The position numbers were made by a program, and so were the translations under genes. From the NCBI RefSeq assembly GCF_000767055.1, contig NZ_CP006764.1, positions 2,356,001 through 2,420,000 on the forward strand: DNA of 64,000 nt, given 5' to 3'. The stretch comes from Corynebacterium doosanense CAU 212 = DSM 45436. GTDB taxonomy: Bacteria; Actinomycetota; Actinomycetes; Mycobacteriales; Mycobacteriaceae. The notes beneath the pieces are model-generated. The model was not told where the DNA came from and ran no database searches. It was given only the letters and a program-made list of their open reading frames with translations. This document shows positions 48,981 through 58,691 of this stretch, one piece after another; position 1 is the stretch's first letter; every line of letters starts with the position of its first letter.

Positions 48981-50059
48981 GGGGTGGTCTCTTTCCTGGT
49001 CGGAAGGGTGGAGTCGTGGGGGAACATCTTCGGGCCCAGCCACTGGAGCACATACACCAGGGCGACGAGGACGGGAACCTCGATCAACGGGCCGATCGTG
49101 CCGGCCAAGGCCTGGCCGGACGTGGCACCGAAGGTACCGATGCACACCGCGATGGCGAGCTCGAAGTTGTTGCCGGCGGCGGTGAAGGCCACCGAGGCGG
49201 AGCGGGCATAGTTCAGTCCCACCGCCCGGGACGCCAGCAGCGCCACGGCGAACATGCCCACGAAGTAGATCAGCAGGGGCAGAGCTAGCCGGGCGACCGC
49301 CCACGGGTCCGCGGCGACGTATTCCCCCTGGAGGGTGAAGAGCAGAACGATGGTGAACAGCAGCCCCACCAGCGCCAGCGGGGAGATCGCCGGGAGGAAC
49401 GTGTCCTCGTACCAGCGGCGTCCCCTGACACGCTCCCCCACGAGCCGGGACAGCACCCCGGCTGCCAGCGGGATGCCGAGGAAGACCAGCACCGAGACGA
49501 CGATGGAGACGAAGGAGAACTCTGCCGCCGTGGTCGACAGCCCCAGCCAGCCGGGCAGAATCTGCAGGTAGAACCACCCGAGCACGCCGAACATGAGCAC
49601 CTGGAAAATGGAGTTGATGGCCACCAGGATGGCGGTGGCCTCCCGGTCCCCGCAGGAGAGGTCGGACCAGATGAGCACCATGGCGATGCACCGGGCCAGG
49701 CCGACGATGATCAAGCCCGTGCGGAGCTCGGGCTGGTCCGGAAGAAAGATCCAGGCCAGAGCGAACATTATCGCGGGGCCGACGAGCCAGTTGAGCACCA
49801 GGGAGACGGCCATCAGGCGACGGTCCGCCGTGATCTCCCCGGCCCGGTCGTAGCGGACCTTCGCCAGAGGCGGGTACATCATCACCAGCAGCCCGAGGGC
49901 GATGGGCAGCGAGATACCGCCCACCTGCAGGGAGGCCAGCAGGTCGCCGACGCCCGGGGCCAGGCGGCTGAGCAGCAGTCCCACGGCCATGGCCAGCAGG
50001 ATCCAGGCGGGTAGCAGCCTGTCCAGGAGGGAAAGTCGGGCGGGAGCGGTGGTGGACAT
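48977..50059 (-). CDS. acr3: ACR3-family arsenite efflux permease
   Basis: The 360-residue protein has 10 predicted helices. The conserved ACR3 cysteine lies in [20 protein letters not shown] (fourth helix), and [19 protein letters not shown] marks helix 9. It exports arsenite, and perhaps antimonite, using the proton gradient. ATG 50059 is preferred: AAGGA lies 12 bases upstream, whereas the in-frame ATG 50071 would sit directly on it. First gene of the acr3-arsC unit, divergent from arsR. Confidence 0.92.
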   Translation of the reverse strand: MSTTAPARLSLLDRLLPAWILLAMAVGLLLSRLAPGVGDLLASLQVGGISLPIALGLLVMMYPPLAKVRYDRAGEITADRRLMAVSLVLNWLVGPAIMFALAWIFLPDQPELRTGLIIVGLARCIAMVLIWSDLSCGDREATAILVAINSIFQVLMFGVLGWFYLQILPGWLGLSTTAAEFSFVSIVVSVLVFLGIPLAAGVLSRLVGERVRGRRWYEDTFLPAISPLALVGLLFTIVLLFTLQGEYVAADPWAVARLALPLLIYFVGMFAVALLASRAVGLNYARSASVAFTAAGNNFELAIAVCIGTFGATSGQALAGTIGPLIEVPVLVALVYVLQWLGPKMFPHDSTLPTRKETTP

Positions 50060-50074
50060 CGTTCTTGCCATTCC

Positions 50075-50100
50075 TTAGTATCGAAGCTCGTCGATACTAA
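50075..50100. promoter_or_regulatory. 26-bp perfect palindromic ArsR operator
   Basis: TTAGTATCGA, six bases, then TCGATACTAA. It overlaps a TAAACT -10 box for arsR (50098-50103) and abuts the SD of acr3, so one bound dimer could repress both directions. Confidence 0.8.
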
Positions 50101-50143
50101 ACTAGGTGGGGTATTGTTGCCTGTCAATACGAAAGTGGTGCCC

Positions 50144-50488
50144 ATGACGATCCTCCCCGATCCCTCTCCCCTGGCAGCAACGTGCTGCTCGCTCGGCTCG
50201 GGCCCTCTCGACGAGCAGGAGTCAGCCCGCTACGCGGCGCTGTTCAAGGTCCTCTCGGACCCCGCCCGCCTGCAGCTGCTCTCCCAGCTCACCGCCGCGG
50301 GTTGCGAGCCCGCCAGCGTCACCGAGCTGGCTGCGTCCTCCGACCTGAGCCAGCCGACGGTCTCCCATCATCTGAAAAAACTCACCGAGGCCGGCCTGCT
50401 CACCAAGGTGCGCCGTGGCCGAACGATCACCCACCAGGTACGCCCCGAGGTCTTCGCCGAACTCCGCCGCGTCCTGCAGATGGATTAG
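50144..50488 (+). CDS. arsR: arsenite-responsive ArsR repressor
   Basis: The 114-residue winged-helix repressor has VTELAASSDLSQPTVSHHLKKLTEAGLL as its DNA-binding helices. Starting at ATG 50144, cysteines fall at residues 14, 15 and 54, the arrangement of the C. glutamicum ArsR As(III) site (Cys15, Cys16, Cys55). As(III) binding should release the operator at 50075. The frame could begin earlier at 50114, but no SD supports that. Its 3' end overlaps the convergent YbjN gene by four bases. Confidence 0.92.
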   Translation: MTILPDPSPLAATCCSLGSGPLDEQESARYAALFKVLSDPARLQLLSQLTAAGCEPASVTELAASSDLSQPTVSHHLKKLTEAGLLTKVRRGRTITHQVRPEVFAELRRVLQMD

Positions 50489-50880
50489 CTTCCCAGCTCC
50501 CCCACTAGCCGCCCGGCCAGCGCCGCGGTCGAACCCACCGCGCAGCGCAGCTGAGTGCGCGCCTGCTCCAGCGAAAGCCCGGCGGGGAAATAGCCGGCCA
50601 CCTCGGTGGCCACCCGGTCGCCGTCGCGCCAGGCCTTGGGCCAGGGTCTGCTGCGGTGCCACTCGTCCAGCACATCGTCCAGGGCTGCGGTGTCGGTGAA
50701 GGAGGCGTCGATAAGCCCGGTGACCACGAGGATCTCCTCCTCCGCGCCCTCCACGGCCACCACGAACGAGGCCGCGTCGAAGGTAGTGGTGATCTGCCCG
50801 TCCGGGGTGTGGCCGTAATCCCATCCCTCGGCGTCGAGCGCCCGGGCGATGAGCGCGTCACTGACGTTGTGCACGGTCAT
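50485..50880 (-). CDS. YbjN-domain protein (second of pair)
   Basis: The 131-residue protein is a single YbjN domain (SDALIARALDAEGWDY..., ending RTQLRCAVGSTAALAGRLV). The domain has a type III secretion-chaperone-like fold; actinobacterial members often occur in pairs as here. Function is unknown. The ATG at 50880 overlaps the stop of the first YbjN gene by four bases. One copy of GGCGTCGATAAGC lies inside at 50704. Confidence 0.75.
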   Translation of the reverse strand: MTVHNVSDALIARALDAEGWDYGHTPDGQITTTFDAASFVVAVEGAEEEILVVTGLIDASFTDTAALDDVLDEWHRSRPWPKAWRDGDRVATEVAGYFPAGLSLEQARTQLRCAVGSTAALAGRLVGELGS

Positions 50881-51293
50881 AGACCGCTGACCTCCCTGAA
50901 CAGCTCGTTGATCTTGGCGCAGGACATGGCCGCGGCGGAATCGATCTGCCGGTCGGCGGCGCCGGATTCGAAGTCGTAGGCGCACTGCGCGGAGACGGTG
51001 ACGGAGCCGTCGTCACGCACGCCGAACGAGGCGGTGGGCCAGTAGTGCTCCGCGTGCCAGCGACGCAGCAGCGTGCGGACGTCCTCGAGGCGTTCGATCG
51101 GGAGCGTTCCCGGCCAGTCGGCTCGGATGGTGAGCACGTCCGCACCGACGCTGATCCAGCACGTGACCTCGTCGAATTCGACGCCGGTGTCGCCGGATTC
51201 GGCGGTGAGGTACTCGATCTGCCGCGCCGACAGGACCCGGCGCACGCGCTGCACGCTCAGCGGCGGGGTGTCGGATTCCTCGGGGACCTGCAC
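50877..51293 (-). CDS. YbjN-domain protein (first of pair)
   Basis: The 138-residue YbjN protein (SVQRVRRVLSARQIEYLTAESGD...; C-terminal DRQIDSAAAMSCAKINELFREV). It probably pairs with the downstream YbjN protein, whose start it overlaps. The GTG at 51293 shares one base with the purT stop (TAGTG). The open frame extends far upstream over purT but reads as arginine-rich nonsense. Both YbjN genes thus appear to be translated from the purA-purT message. Confidence 0.7.
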   Translation of the reverse strand: MQVPEESDTPPLSVQRVRRVLSARQIEYLTAESGDTGVEFDEVTCWISVGADVLTIRADWPGTLPIERLEDVRTLLRRWHAEHYWPTASFGVRDDGSVTVSAQCAYDFESGAADRQIDSAAAMSCAKINELFREVSGL

Positions 51294-52510
51294 TAACGGG
51301 TCTCCACGGTGAGGTGCGACGCGGCCTCCCGGGCATTCTCGCGCGCCTGCTCGACGGTCTCTGCGGTGGTCAGGACCACGCCCATCTGTCGGCCCGCGTG
51401 CGCGGTGGGTTTGCCGTAGATGCGCACGTCCGTCTCCGGCACGGCGAGGCACTCGGCGAATCCCGAGTAGGAGACGATGCGCGAGGACTTCTCCGCCACC
51501 AGGTTCGCCGCCGCGCCCGGGCTGGTGAGCGTGACGTCGATGGGCAGGCCCAGAATGGCCCGCGCGTGCAGATCGAACTGGGAGAACCGCTGGGTGGCCA
51601 GGGTGACGGTGCCGGTGTCGTGCGGGCGGGAGGAGACGGAGGAGAAGTAGACGTCGTCGCCGGCGACAAACATCTCCACCCCATACACGCCGCGCCCGCC
51701 GAGCGCGTTGGAGATGCGCGCGGCCACCGAGCGGGCGTTGTCCCGGGCCGCCTCGCTCAGGTGCAGCGGCTGCCAGGATTCGGCCAGCACCCCGTCCTCG
51801 TGGCGGTGCCCGATGGGCTCGCAGAACCACGTGGCCAGCTCGCCGGTGGCGGGGTCGACGGAGCGCACGGCGAGGATGGTGATCTCGTCGTCGAAGTCCA
51901 CAAAACGCTCGACGATGACCGAGTCCTCCGCACCCGGCTCGCGCACGCTGCGCCACGCACGTTCGATCTGCTCCGCGGAGTCCACCCGCACGTGGCGGCG
52001 TCCCCCGGAAGATTCGGCGGGCTTTGCGACGCACGGGAAACCAAGTTCCTCGAAAGCGGCCGCGAACTCTTCCAGGGTGGTGACCACTTCATAGGCGGTC
52101 GTCGGCAAGCCCAGCTCTTCCGCCGCCGTGATCCGCAGGCTCTCGCGGCCGGCGGTCAGCTCGCAGGCGCGTGCGGTGGGGACGACGACCGCGGAGCCGG
52201 CCTCCTCGATCTCCCGGAGCACCTCCACCGCGGTGCCCTCGATCTCGGGGACGACGAAGTCCGGGCGCACGCGGCGCACGAGGCTGCGCACCTGCTCCGG
52301 ATCCGAGACGTCGGCGACGTACTGGTACTGGGCCACCTGGTGCGCCGGCCCGTCGGACTTGCGGTCCACGGCGTGGACCTCCAGGCCGAGGCGCTGGAAC
52401 GCGATGGTCAGTTCCTTGCCGATCTCACCGGAACCCAGCAGGAGAACGGTGGTGGCGTTGCCGGACATGGGGGTGCCGATCCGGTCGGTCGGCGCGAGGG
52501 GGAAGGTCAT
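51293..52510 (-). CDS. purT: formate-dependent phosphoribosylglycinamide formyltransferase
   Basis: The 405-residue ATP-grasp enzyme uses formate and ATP to formylate GAR in purine synthesis, an alternative to PurN. Features are LLLGSGEIGKELTIAFQRLG near the N-terminus, VVPTARACELTAGRESLR, the ATP-grasp segment FPCVAKPAESSGGRRHVRV, and YGVEMFVAGDDVYFSSVSSRPHDTG in the metal site. ATG 52510 gives MTFPLAPTDRIGTP and lies 5 bases after the purA stop, so both purine genes are co-transcribed. Confidence 0.94.
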   Translation of the reverse strand: MTFPLAPTDRIGTPMSGNATTVLLLGSGEIGKELTIAFQRLGLEVHAVDRKSDGPAHQVAQYQYVADVSDPEQVRSLVRRVRPDFVVPEIEGTAVEVLREIEEAGSAVVVPTARACELTAGRESLRITAAEELGLPTTAYEVVTTLEEFAAAFEELGFPCVAKPAESSGGRRHVRVDSAEQIERAWRSVREPGAEDSVIVERFVDFDDEITILAVRSVDPATGELATWFCEPIGHRHEDGVLAESWQPLHLSEAARDNARSVAARISNALGGRGVYGVEMFVAGDDVYFSSVSSRPHDTGTVTLATQRFSQFDLHARAILGLPIDVTLTSPGAAANLVAEKSSRIVSYSGFAECLAVPETDVRIYGKPTAHAGRQMGVVLTTAETVEQARENAREAASHLTVETR

Positions 52511-52515
52511 TGGGT

Positions 52516-53811
52516 TCAGGCGTTTTCCAGTACGTCGTGGCGGATGATCGTCTGGTCGCGGCCCGGTCCGACACCGATGTAGGAGATGCGGCAACCGGAC
52601 AGCTCCTCCAGGCGCAGCACGTAGGCCTGGGCTTTCTCCGGCAGCTCCTCGAAGGTGGTGCAGCCGGTGATGTCCTCGTCCCAGGCGGGCATGGTCTCGA
52701 AGATGGGGGTGGCGTGGTGGAAGTCCGACTGGGTCGGCGGCATCTCGTCGTGGCGCGTTCCGTCGACGTCGTAGGCGACGCAGATGGGGATCTCCCCGAT
52801 GCCCGTGAGCACGTCGAGTTTGGTGAGGAACAGGTCGGTGAACCCGTTGACCCGGGAGGCGTAACGGGCGATGACCGAGTCGTACCAGCCGCAGCGGCGC
52901 TTGCGGCCGGTGTTCACACCGACCTCGCCGCCCACTTCTTGGAGGTACTCGCCCCACTTGTCAAAGAGCTCGGTGGGGAACGGGCCCGCGCCGACGCGCG
53001 TGGTGTACGCCTTAACGATGCCCAGGCTCGACGTGATCCGCGTCGGGCCCACGCCCGAACCGACGCAGGCGCCTCCGGCGGTGGGGTTGGATGAGGTGAC
53101 AAACGGGTAGGTGCCGTGGTCGACGTCGAGCATGGTGGCCTGGCCGCCCTCCATGAGGACGTGTTTGCCGTCATCGAGACCCTGGTTGAGCATGGACTCG
53201 GCATCGACGACCATGGGCGCGAGGCGCTCGCGGTAACCCAGGAAGTACTCGACGATCTCCTCCACGTCGATGGCCTTGCGGTTGTACATCTTCACCAGCA
53301 TCTGGTTCTTCACGTCCAGGGCGCTGGCGATCTTCTGCCGCAGGATCGACTCGTCGAAGATGTCCTGCACCCGGATGCCCATCCGGGCGACCTTGTCCGA
53401 GTAGGCCGGGCCGATGCCGCGGCCGGTGGTGCCGATCGCACGCTTGCCCAGGAACCGCTCCTGCACCCGGTCGAGGACCTGGTGGTACGGGGCCACGAGG
53501 TGGGCGTTGGCCGAGATCTTCAGCCGCTCGGAGGCGTTGGAGCCGCGGGCCTCCAGCCCGTCGATCTCCTCGAACAGCGCCTCCAGGTTGATGACCACGC
53601 CGTTGCCCAGCACGGGCACGGCATTCTCGGAGAGGATGCCCGCGGGCAGGAGCTTCAGCTCGTATTTCTCGCCCCCGACCACGACGGTGTGGCCGGCGTT
53701 GTTTCCACCGTTGGGTTTGACCACGAAGTCGACGCGACCACCGAGGATGTCCGTCGCTTTGCCCTTGCCTTCGTCGCCCCACTGGGCGCCGACGATCACG
53801 ATTGCTGCCAT
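52516..53811 (-). CDS. purA: adenylosuccinate synthetase
   Basis: The 431-residue enzyme makes adenylosuccinate from IMP, aspartate and GTP, the first step to AMP. The GTP loop GDEGKGK is at residues 12-18. [47 protein letters not shown] and GVGPGRDQT follow. The ATG at 53811 gives the canonical [19 protein letters not shown] lies a few bases upstream. First gene of the purA-purT-ybjN-ybjN series. Confidence 0.97.
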   Translation of the reverse strand: MAAIVIVGAQWGDEGKGKATDILGGRVDFVVKPNGGNNAGHTVVVGGEKYELKLLPAGILSENAVPVLGNGVVINLEALFEEIDGLEARGSNASERLKISANAHLVAPYHQVLDRVQERFLGKRAIGTTGRGIGPAYSDKVARMGIRVQDIFDESILRQKIASALDVKNQMLVKMYNRKAIDVEEIVEYFLGYRERLAPMVVDAESMLNQGLDDGKHVLMEGGQATMLDVDHGTYPFVTSSNPTAGGACVGSGVGPTRITSSLGIVKAYTTRVGAGPFPTELFDKWGEYLQEVGGEVGVNTGRKRRCGWYDSVIARYASRVNGFTDLFLTKLDVLTGIGEIPICVAYDVDGTRHDEMPPTQSDFHHATPIFETMPAWDEDITGCTTFEELPEKAQAYVLRLEELSGCRISYIGVGPGRDQTIIRHDVLENA

Positions 53812-54114
53812 AGTCTCTTCGGGTCTCTTCCGTTCAGATTCGTTTCGGGCATGCGGGAACACTTCCGCAGCCCAGACGGTGCCCCATCCTACCCCGACTG
53901 CCCCCGCCGCCCGCCGTCACCGGATTCCTGGGGATACTTGTACGGGTGTGACAATTCGATACGCATTCCCCGGATTACCCTGCCCGCATCTCCGCAAGAT
54001 CCTAAAATTGCCCGTGCGCATGCGGCACGTTTCGTGCGCTACGCCAGCACGCACGTCTGTACCTCATTCCTCTCTGTCACATTCCCCGCAGTCCAGATGA
54101 AAGAAGTCAGCCCC
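53812..54114. other. 303-bp spacer between purA and the lipoprotein gene
   Basis: It holds the divergent promoters; no gene and no clear -35/-10 pair were found. An alternative in-frame ATG for the lipoprotein gene lies at 54097. Confidence 0.35.
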
Positions 54115-54741
54115 ATGAAGCGCTCCCTCGCTTTCACCGCCCGCCCGCTGCTCGCCCCCGCCGCAGCCCTGACCGCGGCCGCGACGCTCTCGGCCTGCAC
54201 CAGCCTCCCCTTCGGCGGGGGAAACGAATCCGAGTCCTCCACGACGGTCACCGCCACCGAGACGGCCACCTCGGCATCCTCGAGCGCATCGAGCACCGCG
54301 TCCTCCAGCTCGTCTTCGTCGAGCGCTTCGAGCTCGTCGTCTTCCAGCGCCGCCGCCGCAGAGGGCCGCAATATCTCCATCTACGACGTGGAGGTGGGCA
54401 ACTGCATCGCAGAAGAGACTGTCGCCACCGAGGGCCAGCTCCTCGCCGAAGATGAGGTCAAGGTCGTGGACTGCGGTGCACCACACCGCGAGGAGGTCTA
54501 CCACGTGACCGACATGACCGAGACCGAGATTCCCCTGGACTCCGACTCCGCCGGCTGGGAGGACATCGGGATCGACTACTGCACCGACCCCTTCGAGACC
54601 TACACGGGCACGGACATCCTTCACTCCGACTACTCCTACTCCTTCTGGCACCCGAGCGAGGGTTCCTGGAAGCAGGGCGACAAGGAGATCGTCTGCCTGA
54701 TCTCCCACGAAGAGGATCATTCGGGCAGCGTGAAGTCCTAG
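54115..54741 (+). CDS. secreted lipoprotein with Ser-rich linker (septum-formation-like domain)
   Basis: The 208-residue protein has a lipoprotein signal with lipobox LSAC (Cys28) and a Ser/Ala/Thr linker of about 40 residues. The roughly 125-residue domain has four Cys (GNCIAEE, VDCGAPHREE, DYCTDPF, VCLISHE). The GNC...DCGAPH pattern resembles the septum_form family of actinobacterial envelope proteins. Attached to the outer face of the membrane; role unknown. ATG 54115 gives a standard signal peptide. A terminator follows at 54758. Confidence 0.75.
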   Translation: MKRSLAFTARPLLAPAAALTAAATLSACTSLPFGGGNESESSTTVTATETATSASSSASSTASSSSSSSSASSSSSSSAAAAEGRNISIYDVEVGNCIAEETVATEGQLLAEDEVKVVDCGAPHREEVYHVTDMTETEIPLDSDSAGWEDIGIDYCTDPFETYTGTDILHSDYSYSFWHPSEGSWKQGDKEIVCLISHEEDHSGSVKS

Positions 54742-54757
54742 CCACCCAATCCTCGGC

Positions 54758-54789
54758 CCCGAACCCGCTTGCTGCGGGTTCCGGGTTTT
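54758..54789 (+). terminator. terminator of the lipoprotein gene
   Basis: GAACCCGC-TTGCT-GCGGGTTC, with outer CC/GG pairs, followed by GGGTTTTT. Confidence 0.85.
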
Positions 54790-55098
54790 TGCTGTCTGTT
54801 CCCCAGCTCCTGCACTGTGTTTCCCGTTCATTTCCGATGGTCACGGGGGCGGTGGTTGCGCCCGTTCCCCACCCCCGCGTTCCCCAGCCGGCCGCCCCCG
54901 AGCCGGGATGGAGACAACTTTTACCAGTCGGTTCGCTGCTCAGGGCGTAAATAGCTTTTAACCATTAATGGGCAGTTTTGATAGGGCGAATCAGATCCCG
55001 AATAGTAATTTCAACGCGCTGATATCTATTCGCGATTAGCCTGCTTCGGCCTCGGCGGCAGATCCATCCGCCAGCCTCCCCTCTCGAAAGTGCCTACA
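54790..55098. other. control region of the Rib-domain gene
   Basis: No gene. An AT-rich block (54940-55035) includes CGAATAG (54999-55005) facing CTATTCG (55026-55032), a possible operator about 70 bases before the start. Confidence 0.35.
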
Positions 55099-57264
55099 AT
55101 GAACGCAAGACCCAGAATCCGACCTCGCCTGAGAATCGCGCTGGCCGCGCTGACCTCAGCAACACTCGCCCTCGCCACCGCCGCGGTTGTTCCGCAGAAC
55201 CCCCTCGCCCCCGCTGCTCAGGCACAGACCCGTGGCGTGTTCAGCGACACCGAGAAAATCGAACGGGGCAACGCCACCGTGGCCGCGCTTTTCAACGGGA
55301 GCCCTGCCCCAGCCCCGGCTCCCGCCGACACGCAGATCTGGAAAGCGGTCACCGGCGAGAACAATGGTCTCAACGTCCAGCCTTCGACGTCGGGTGCCTG
55401 CGCCGTGACGATGCTCGGACAGACCACGTCCAACACATTCTCAAGCACCCCACTGGGCTCCGCCGACCTGACGAGGAACTACCTAGTCACCGAGGCCCGC
55501 TCAGGGATTTACCTCAGCAACTTGGCCCCGGACGCCGGATTCCAGATTACCCGCCCCACCAAGACCGGTGAGACAGCCGATCGCACCAACGGAGAGATCG
55601 AGGTTCAGGCCGGCTCTGTCGGCAACCTGAGCCTCGCGCTTGACGGCTGGATCGACACCCGAAACTCGGTTCCCGCATATGGCCATGTCCAGAACATCAG
55701 ACTGCGGCTATCGACACCCGAGACCATCACCAACTTCCGCATGCTCATTCGCGCAGACGATCGGGCGACACTCCGCGAGGACACGACGTCCATGATGAAC
55801 TGGAACGGCTGGTGGGCACCCGGTTACACGCAGGCCCCCTCGAGTGGTTTCCAGATAAGTTATCCCGAAATAAACGGGGTGAAATATATCCAGATAGCCG
55901 CAGCGAGCATTCCTGCCAACACATGGGCGACCGCTCAGTTCCAGGCTGACGTCCGCACCGCGGAGATCACCACCGACGCCCGATTCAACTCCTACAGTGC
56001 CGCCACGGCGAGCTTCCCGTACCACTGTTCCGCACCGAAGCCCTCGTTCACGCCCGGCGCACCCCATCGCAACGAAGCTTCGGTGGCAGTACGCAAAACT
56101 AACCTCGATCCGATGCCGGCCGGTACTACCTACGGGCTGCCCGACGGCTATACCCCGGAAACTGGGTGGGTGATCGCTGTCAACCCGGCTATCGGCGACG
56201 TCACGGCCAAGCCACCGGTTAACGCGTTGCCCGGGACCCATATCGATGTGCCCGTCCAGGCAATCTTCAACAACGCAGTGCTCAGCACCGGCGACGCCGA
56301 TTTCACCGTCCGCGCAGAGGATGCGCCGGACAACGTCAAATTTTTCCCGACCTACGGCCATACGGATGCGCCCCGCGAAGAGGACACGCCGGTAGCTTCC
56401 CCAGCAAACCGCAGTGGAGGAGATTTCCCTGCCGGCACCACTTTCGCCGTGGAGCGTGACAGTCCGAAGTGGTTGAAATCGATCAACTCCGCCGACGGCA
56501 GCGCGGTGGTCAACCCGGGACACCTCGTCCTCGCAGGCGACTACACCGTCCAGGTTCGGGTGACATTCCCCGACACCACGACCGAAATCGTCCCCATGAC
56601 CGTCACGGTCCCGCCCTTCCCGCAGCGGGAAGTCTTCCAGCCGGCCTATTCTCCGGTCTCCGTGGTTCAGGGAGGCACCATCAGCGCGCCCGCTCCTAAG
56701 GATGCGCCAGAGGGGACTACGTACGGACGCGGCGCAGGGGTCTTCGACGACCTGATCCTCGAAACCGACGGCAGCGGCAAGCTGACCGCCAACATGGATC
56801 CGGGCGACTACGAGATCCCGGTGCGAGTCCGCTACCCGGACGGCTCTCTCGAGACCATCTACATCACGGTGACGGTTACCGAAGAGCCCGGGTTGTCCTC
56901 CAACGACCAGTGCCTCGCCGCCGGCCTGCCACTCCTCCTGCTTATCCCGGTCGGCCTGGCCACCGAGCTGAACATCTCTGGACTGAGCCCGATCATCGAC
57001 GAGATCGAGCGCCAGGCGGCACAGGTCAACGCCCAGCTCCAGCAGCAGGCGGGGATCTACAACCCGGAGGTCGCTCGGTTCGTCGAGCAGTACAACGATG
57101 AGATCCGCGCGGCCGCCCTCGTCGCCGCCGGGCTCCTGGTGGTGTCCTACCTCGCCGCGAGCTGTTCGCCCGACGGTTCCAGCACCTCCAGCACCTCGAG
57201 TGATCTGAGTTCGACCAGCTCCGACGACGGCCTGAGTTCGCTCAGCTCCCTCAGTTCGGAATAG
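55099..57264 (+). CDS. large cell-surface protein with Rib/alpha-like repeats
   Basis: The 721-residue protein has a signal peptide (cleavage near AQAQ, residues 40-43). An N-terminal beta-rich region of about 270 residues with two Cys is followed by three Rib/alpha-type repeats. Each has PAGTTY or PEGTTY near its start and a TVTV-type end; the third has the classic VRYPDGSLETIYITVTV. Near the C-terminus come hydrophobic helix LPLLLLIPVGLATEL, a Gln-rich helix, a second hydrophobic segment and a Ser/Thr/Asp-rich tail ending LSSLSSE. No LPxTG was seen, so anchoring is by membrane segments or the mycomembrane. Probably adhesion-related. ATG 55099 was chosen over the in-frame GTG at 55090. Confidence 0.8.
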   Translation: MNARPRIRPRLRIALAALTSATLALATAAVVPQNPLAPAAQAQTRGVFSDTEKIERGNATVAALFNGSPAPAPAPADTQIWKAVTGENNGLNVQPSTSGACAVTMLGQTTSNTFSSTPLGSADLTRNYLVTEARSGIYLSNLAPDAGFQITRPTKTGETADRTNGEIEVQAGSVGNLSLALDGWIDTRNSVPAYGHVQNIRLRLSTPETITNFRMLIRADDRATLREDTTSMMNWNGWWAPGYTQAPSSGFQISYPEINGVKYIQIAAASIPANTWATAQFQADVRTAEITTDARFNSYSAATASFPYHCSAPKPSFTPGAPHRNEASVAVRKTNLDPMPAGTTYGLPDGYTPETGWVIAVNPAIGDVTAKPPVNALPGTHIDVPVQAIFNNAVLSTGDADFTVRAEDAPDNVKFFPTYGHTDAPREEDTPVASPANRSGGDFPAGTTFAVERDSPKWLKSINSADGSAVVNPGHLVLAGDYTVQVRVTFPDTTTEIVPMTVTVPPFPQREVFQPAYSPVSVVQGGTISAPAPKDAPEGTTYGRGAGVFDDLILETDGSGKLTANMDPGDYEIPVRVRYPDGSLETIYITVTVTEEPGLSSNDQCLAAGLPLLLLIPVGLATELNISGLSPIIDEIERQAAQVNAQLQQQAGIYNPEVARFVEQYNDEIRAAALVAAGLLVVSYLAASCSPDGSSTSSTSSDLSSTSSDDGLSSLSSLSSE

Positions 57265-57340
57265 CCCACCATCGACGGCGGCGGTGGGATGCCTGGTGCA
57301 TCTCCCCGCCGCTGTTTTGCGCGGCGTAGCATGTCCCCAC

Positions 57341-58312
57341 ATGCGTCTTCTGTTCCTCAACTGCGGCAACGCCCTTCCTGCTGAACTCCGGGAGCGTATC
57401 GACGCCCACTCCAACCCACCCGTGGAGTTCCACGAGCTGCCGTTGATACCTTCGCGCGCCGACCTCCGCTTCCTTGATGAGGCTGCCCGCGAGGTTCTCC
57501 CCGTGGATCCGACTCCCTCGCTGGAGGAGATCGCCGCCCAGCCGGACGTGGAGCATCTCGGCGCGCCCAAGCCTCCTCCGCAGCAGCCCGCTGAGCTCCT
57601 GCGTGTGGTCGTGGCCGGGAGCGACGCGGCCCTGGGTGCTGTGCTCACCCGGATGATGCGGGGCGATTACCTGTGGGTCCAGGTGGGGTTTGTCCCCACC
57701 TCTCCGGGTTCTGCCGCCGCCATCAACTGGGGGTTGCCCGCCGAGCTTTCCCCCGCTGTCGAGCTGGCACTGACGGGAAGTCCCCTCCCGGTGCCGGTGA
57801 TCCGGAACGACACCGGCACGGTCGTGGCCGGTTCCGCCTCCGTCACCGCGGCCGACGGTGGTGCCTTCGAAGGCGAGATCATCGTCGACGACACGATCCT
57901 GGTGAAGCAGCAGTCCCGACCGGGGGACGCCCGGTTCTTCGGCCAGTTCGGAGCGCGTCTGGTGCCCACGACCACGTCACCCGGGATTGCGGCTATCAGG
58001 CTCACCACCTCTCTGTCTCCGGCGCAGCCTGCCCGCGGCATTCGGGCCCGGCTGGGCGAGAGCATCGTGCGGTCGATCGGGCTGCCGCAGGCACAGTCGT
58101 GGATGGAGATTCCCGCGCTCAGGTGGCTGGTTTCTGCGGCACCCGCCCCTTCCGGAGGAGCAGATCCCCGGTCGCTGCTGAGCGGCCGGGCGCTGCAGTG
58201 CGGGGGAAACCAGATGCTCGTCACGGTCGACGGGATACCTGGGAAGCGACCGGTCGACCGGGTCACCTTCTACCGCCATCTCCGCGACCTGCAGATCGTT
58301 CGACACTCCTAA
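57341..58312 (+). CDS. unknown protein, possible lipid-kinase/NAD-kinase fold
   Basis: The 323-residue protein is not recognised with certainty. Residues 91-102 (VAGSDAALGAVL) resemble the GGDGTLN nucleotide loop of diacylglycerol and NAD kinases, and 117-133 (FVPTSPGSAAAINWGLP) resembles their P-x-G-T-x-N-D-x-A-R-x-L-G-L-P element. The key Asp is kept, but the second Gly is Ala. The beta-rich C-terminal half would fit the second lobe. The ATG at 57341 opens MRLLFLNCGNAL; no strong SD was seen. It stands alone between the surface-protein gene and the PRC-barrel gene. Confidence 0.5.
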   Translation: MRLLFLNCGNALPAELRERIDAHSNPPVEFHELPLIPSRADLRFLDEAAREVLPVDPTPSLEEIAAQPDVEHLGAPKPPPQQPAELLRVVVAGSDAALGAVLTRMMRGDYLWVQVGFVPTSPGSAAAINWGLPAELSPAVELALTGSPLPVPVIRNDTGTVVAGSASVTAADGGAFEGEIIVDDTILVKQQSRPGDARFFGQFGARLVPTTTSPGIAAIRLTTSLSPAQPARGIRARLGESIVRSIGLPQAQSWMEIPALRWLVSAAPAPSGGADPRSLLSGRALQCGGNQMLVTVDGIPGKRPVDRVTFYRHLRDLQIVRHS

Positions 58313-58691
58313 AATGTGTTCTAAATCACATGTAGCCGAATTGTTATCGAATCCCGGCCGGAAAGTGATTCACACGTGCTCCCGAACACACCGGCCCAGG
58401 CGCTTAAGCGCCCAGCCGCGCACCCGTCAAACCGCTAAAGATGCAGGTCGAACGGCTTTTCTTGCCGGGTAGCCCGCCAGTGAGCGCGCCCTATACCTAT
58501 GCAAGCTGGAAATTTCCTTAAGTGTTTCCTGGGTAGCACCACTAGCACGAAATCGTCTGTGCACGCCGGAAAAACAATCTCTATGTTGGGCAGTGTCAGC
58601 CGGTGAGGACGCTTTCGCGTCGACCCGGCTACAGATTCAAGTGTTAGAACGAAACTGAACGAACTCTCGCTAGGAAAGGATCACCAGAACA
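58313..58691. other. 379-bp upstream region of the PRC-barrel gene with a CRP/GlxR-like site
   Basis: TGTGT-TCTAAA-TCACA (58315-58330) differs from the GlxR consensus TGTGA-N6-TCACA at one base. It is 360 bases upstream of the next start, far for direct control. The rest holds no gene. AGGAAAGGA just before 58692 is the SD. Confidence 0.4.

Noticed and set aside
54250..54360. Repeated tcg/agc triplets as a possible tandem-repeat array
   Set aside because: It is the Ser-rich linker of a lipoprotein; codons are mixed and no fixed repeat unit exists.
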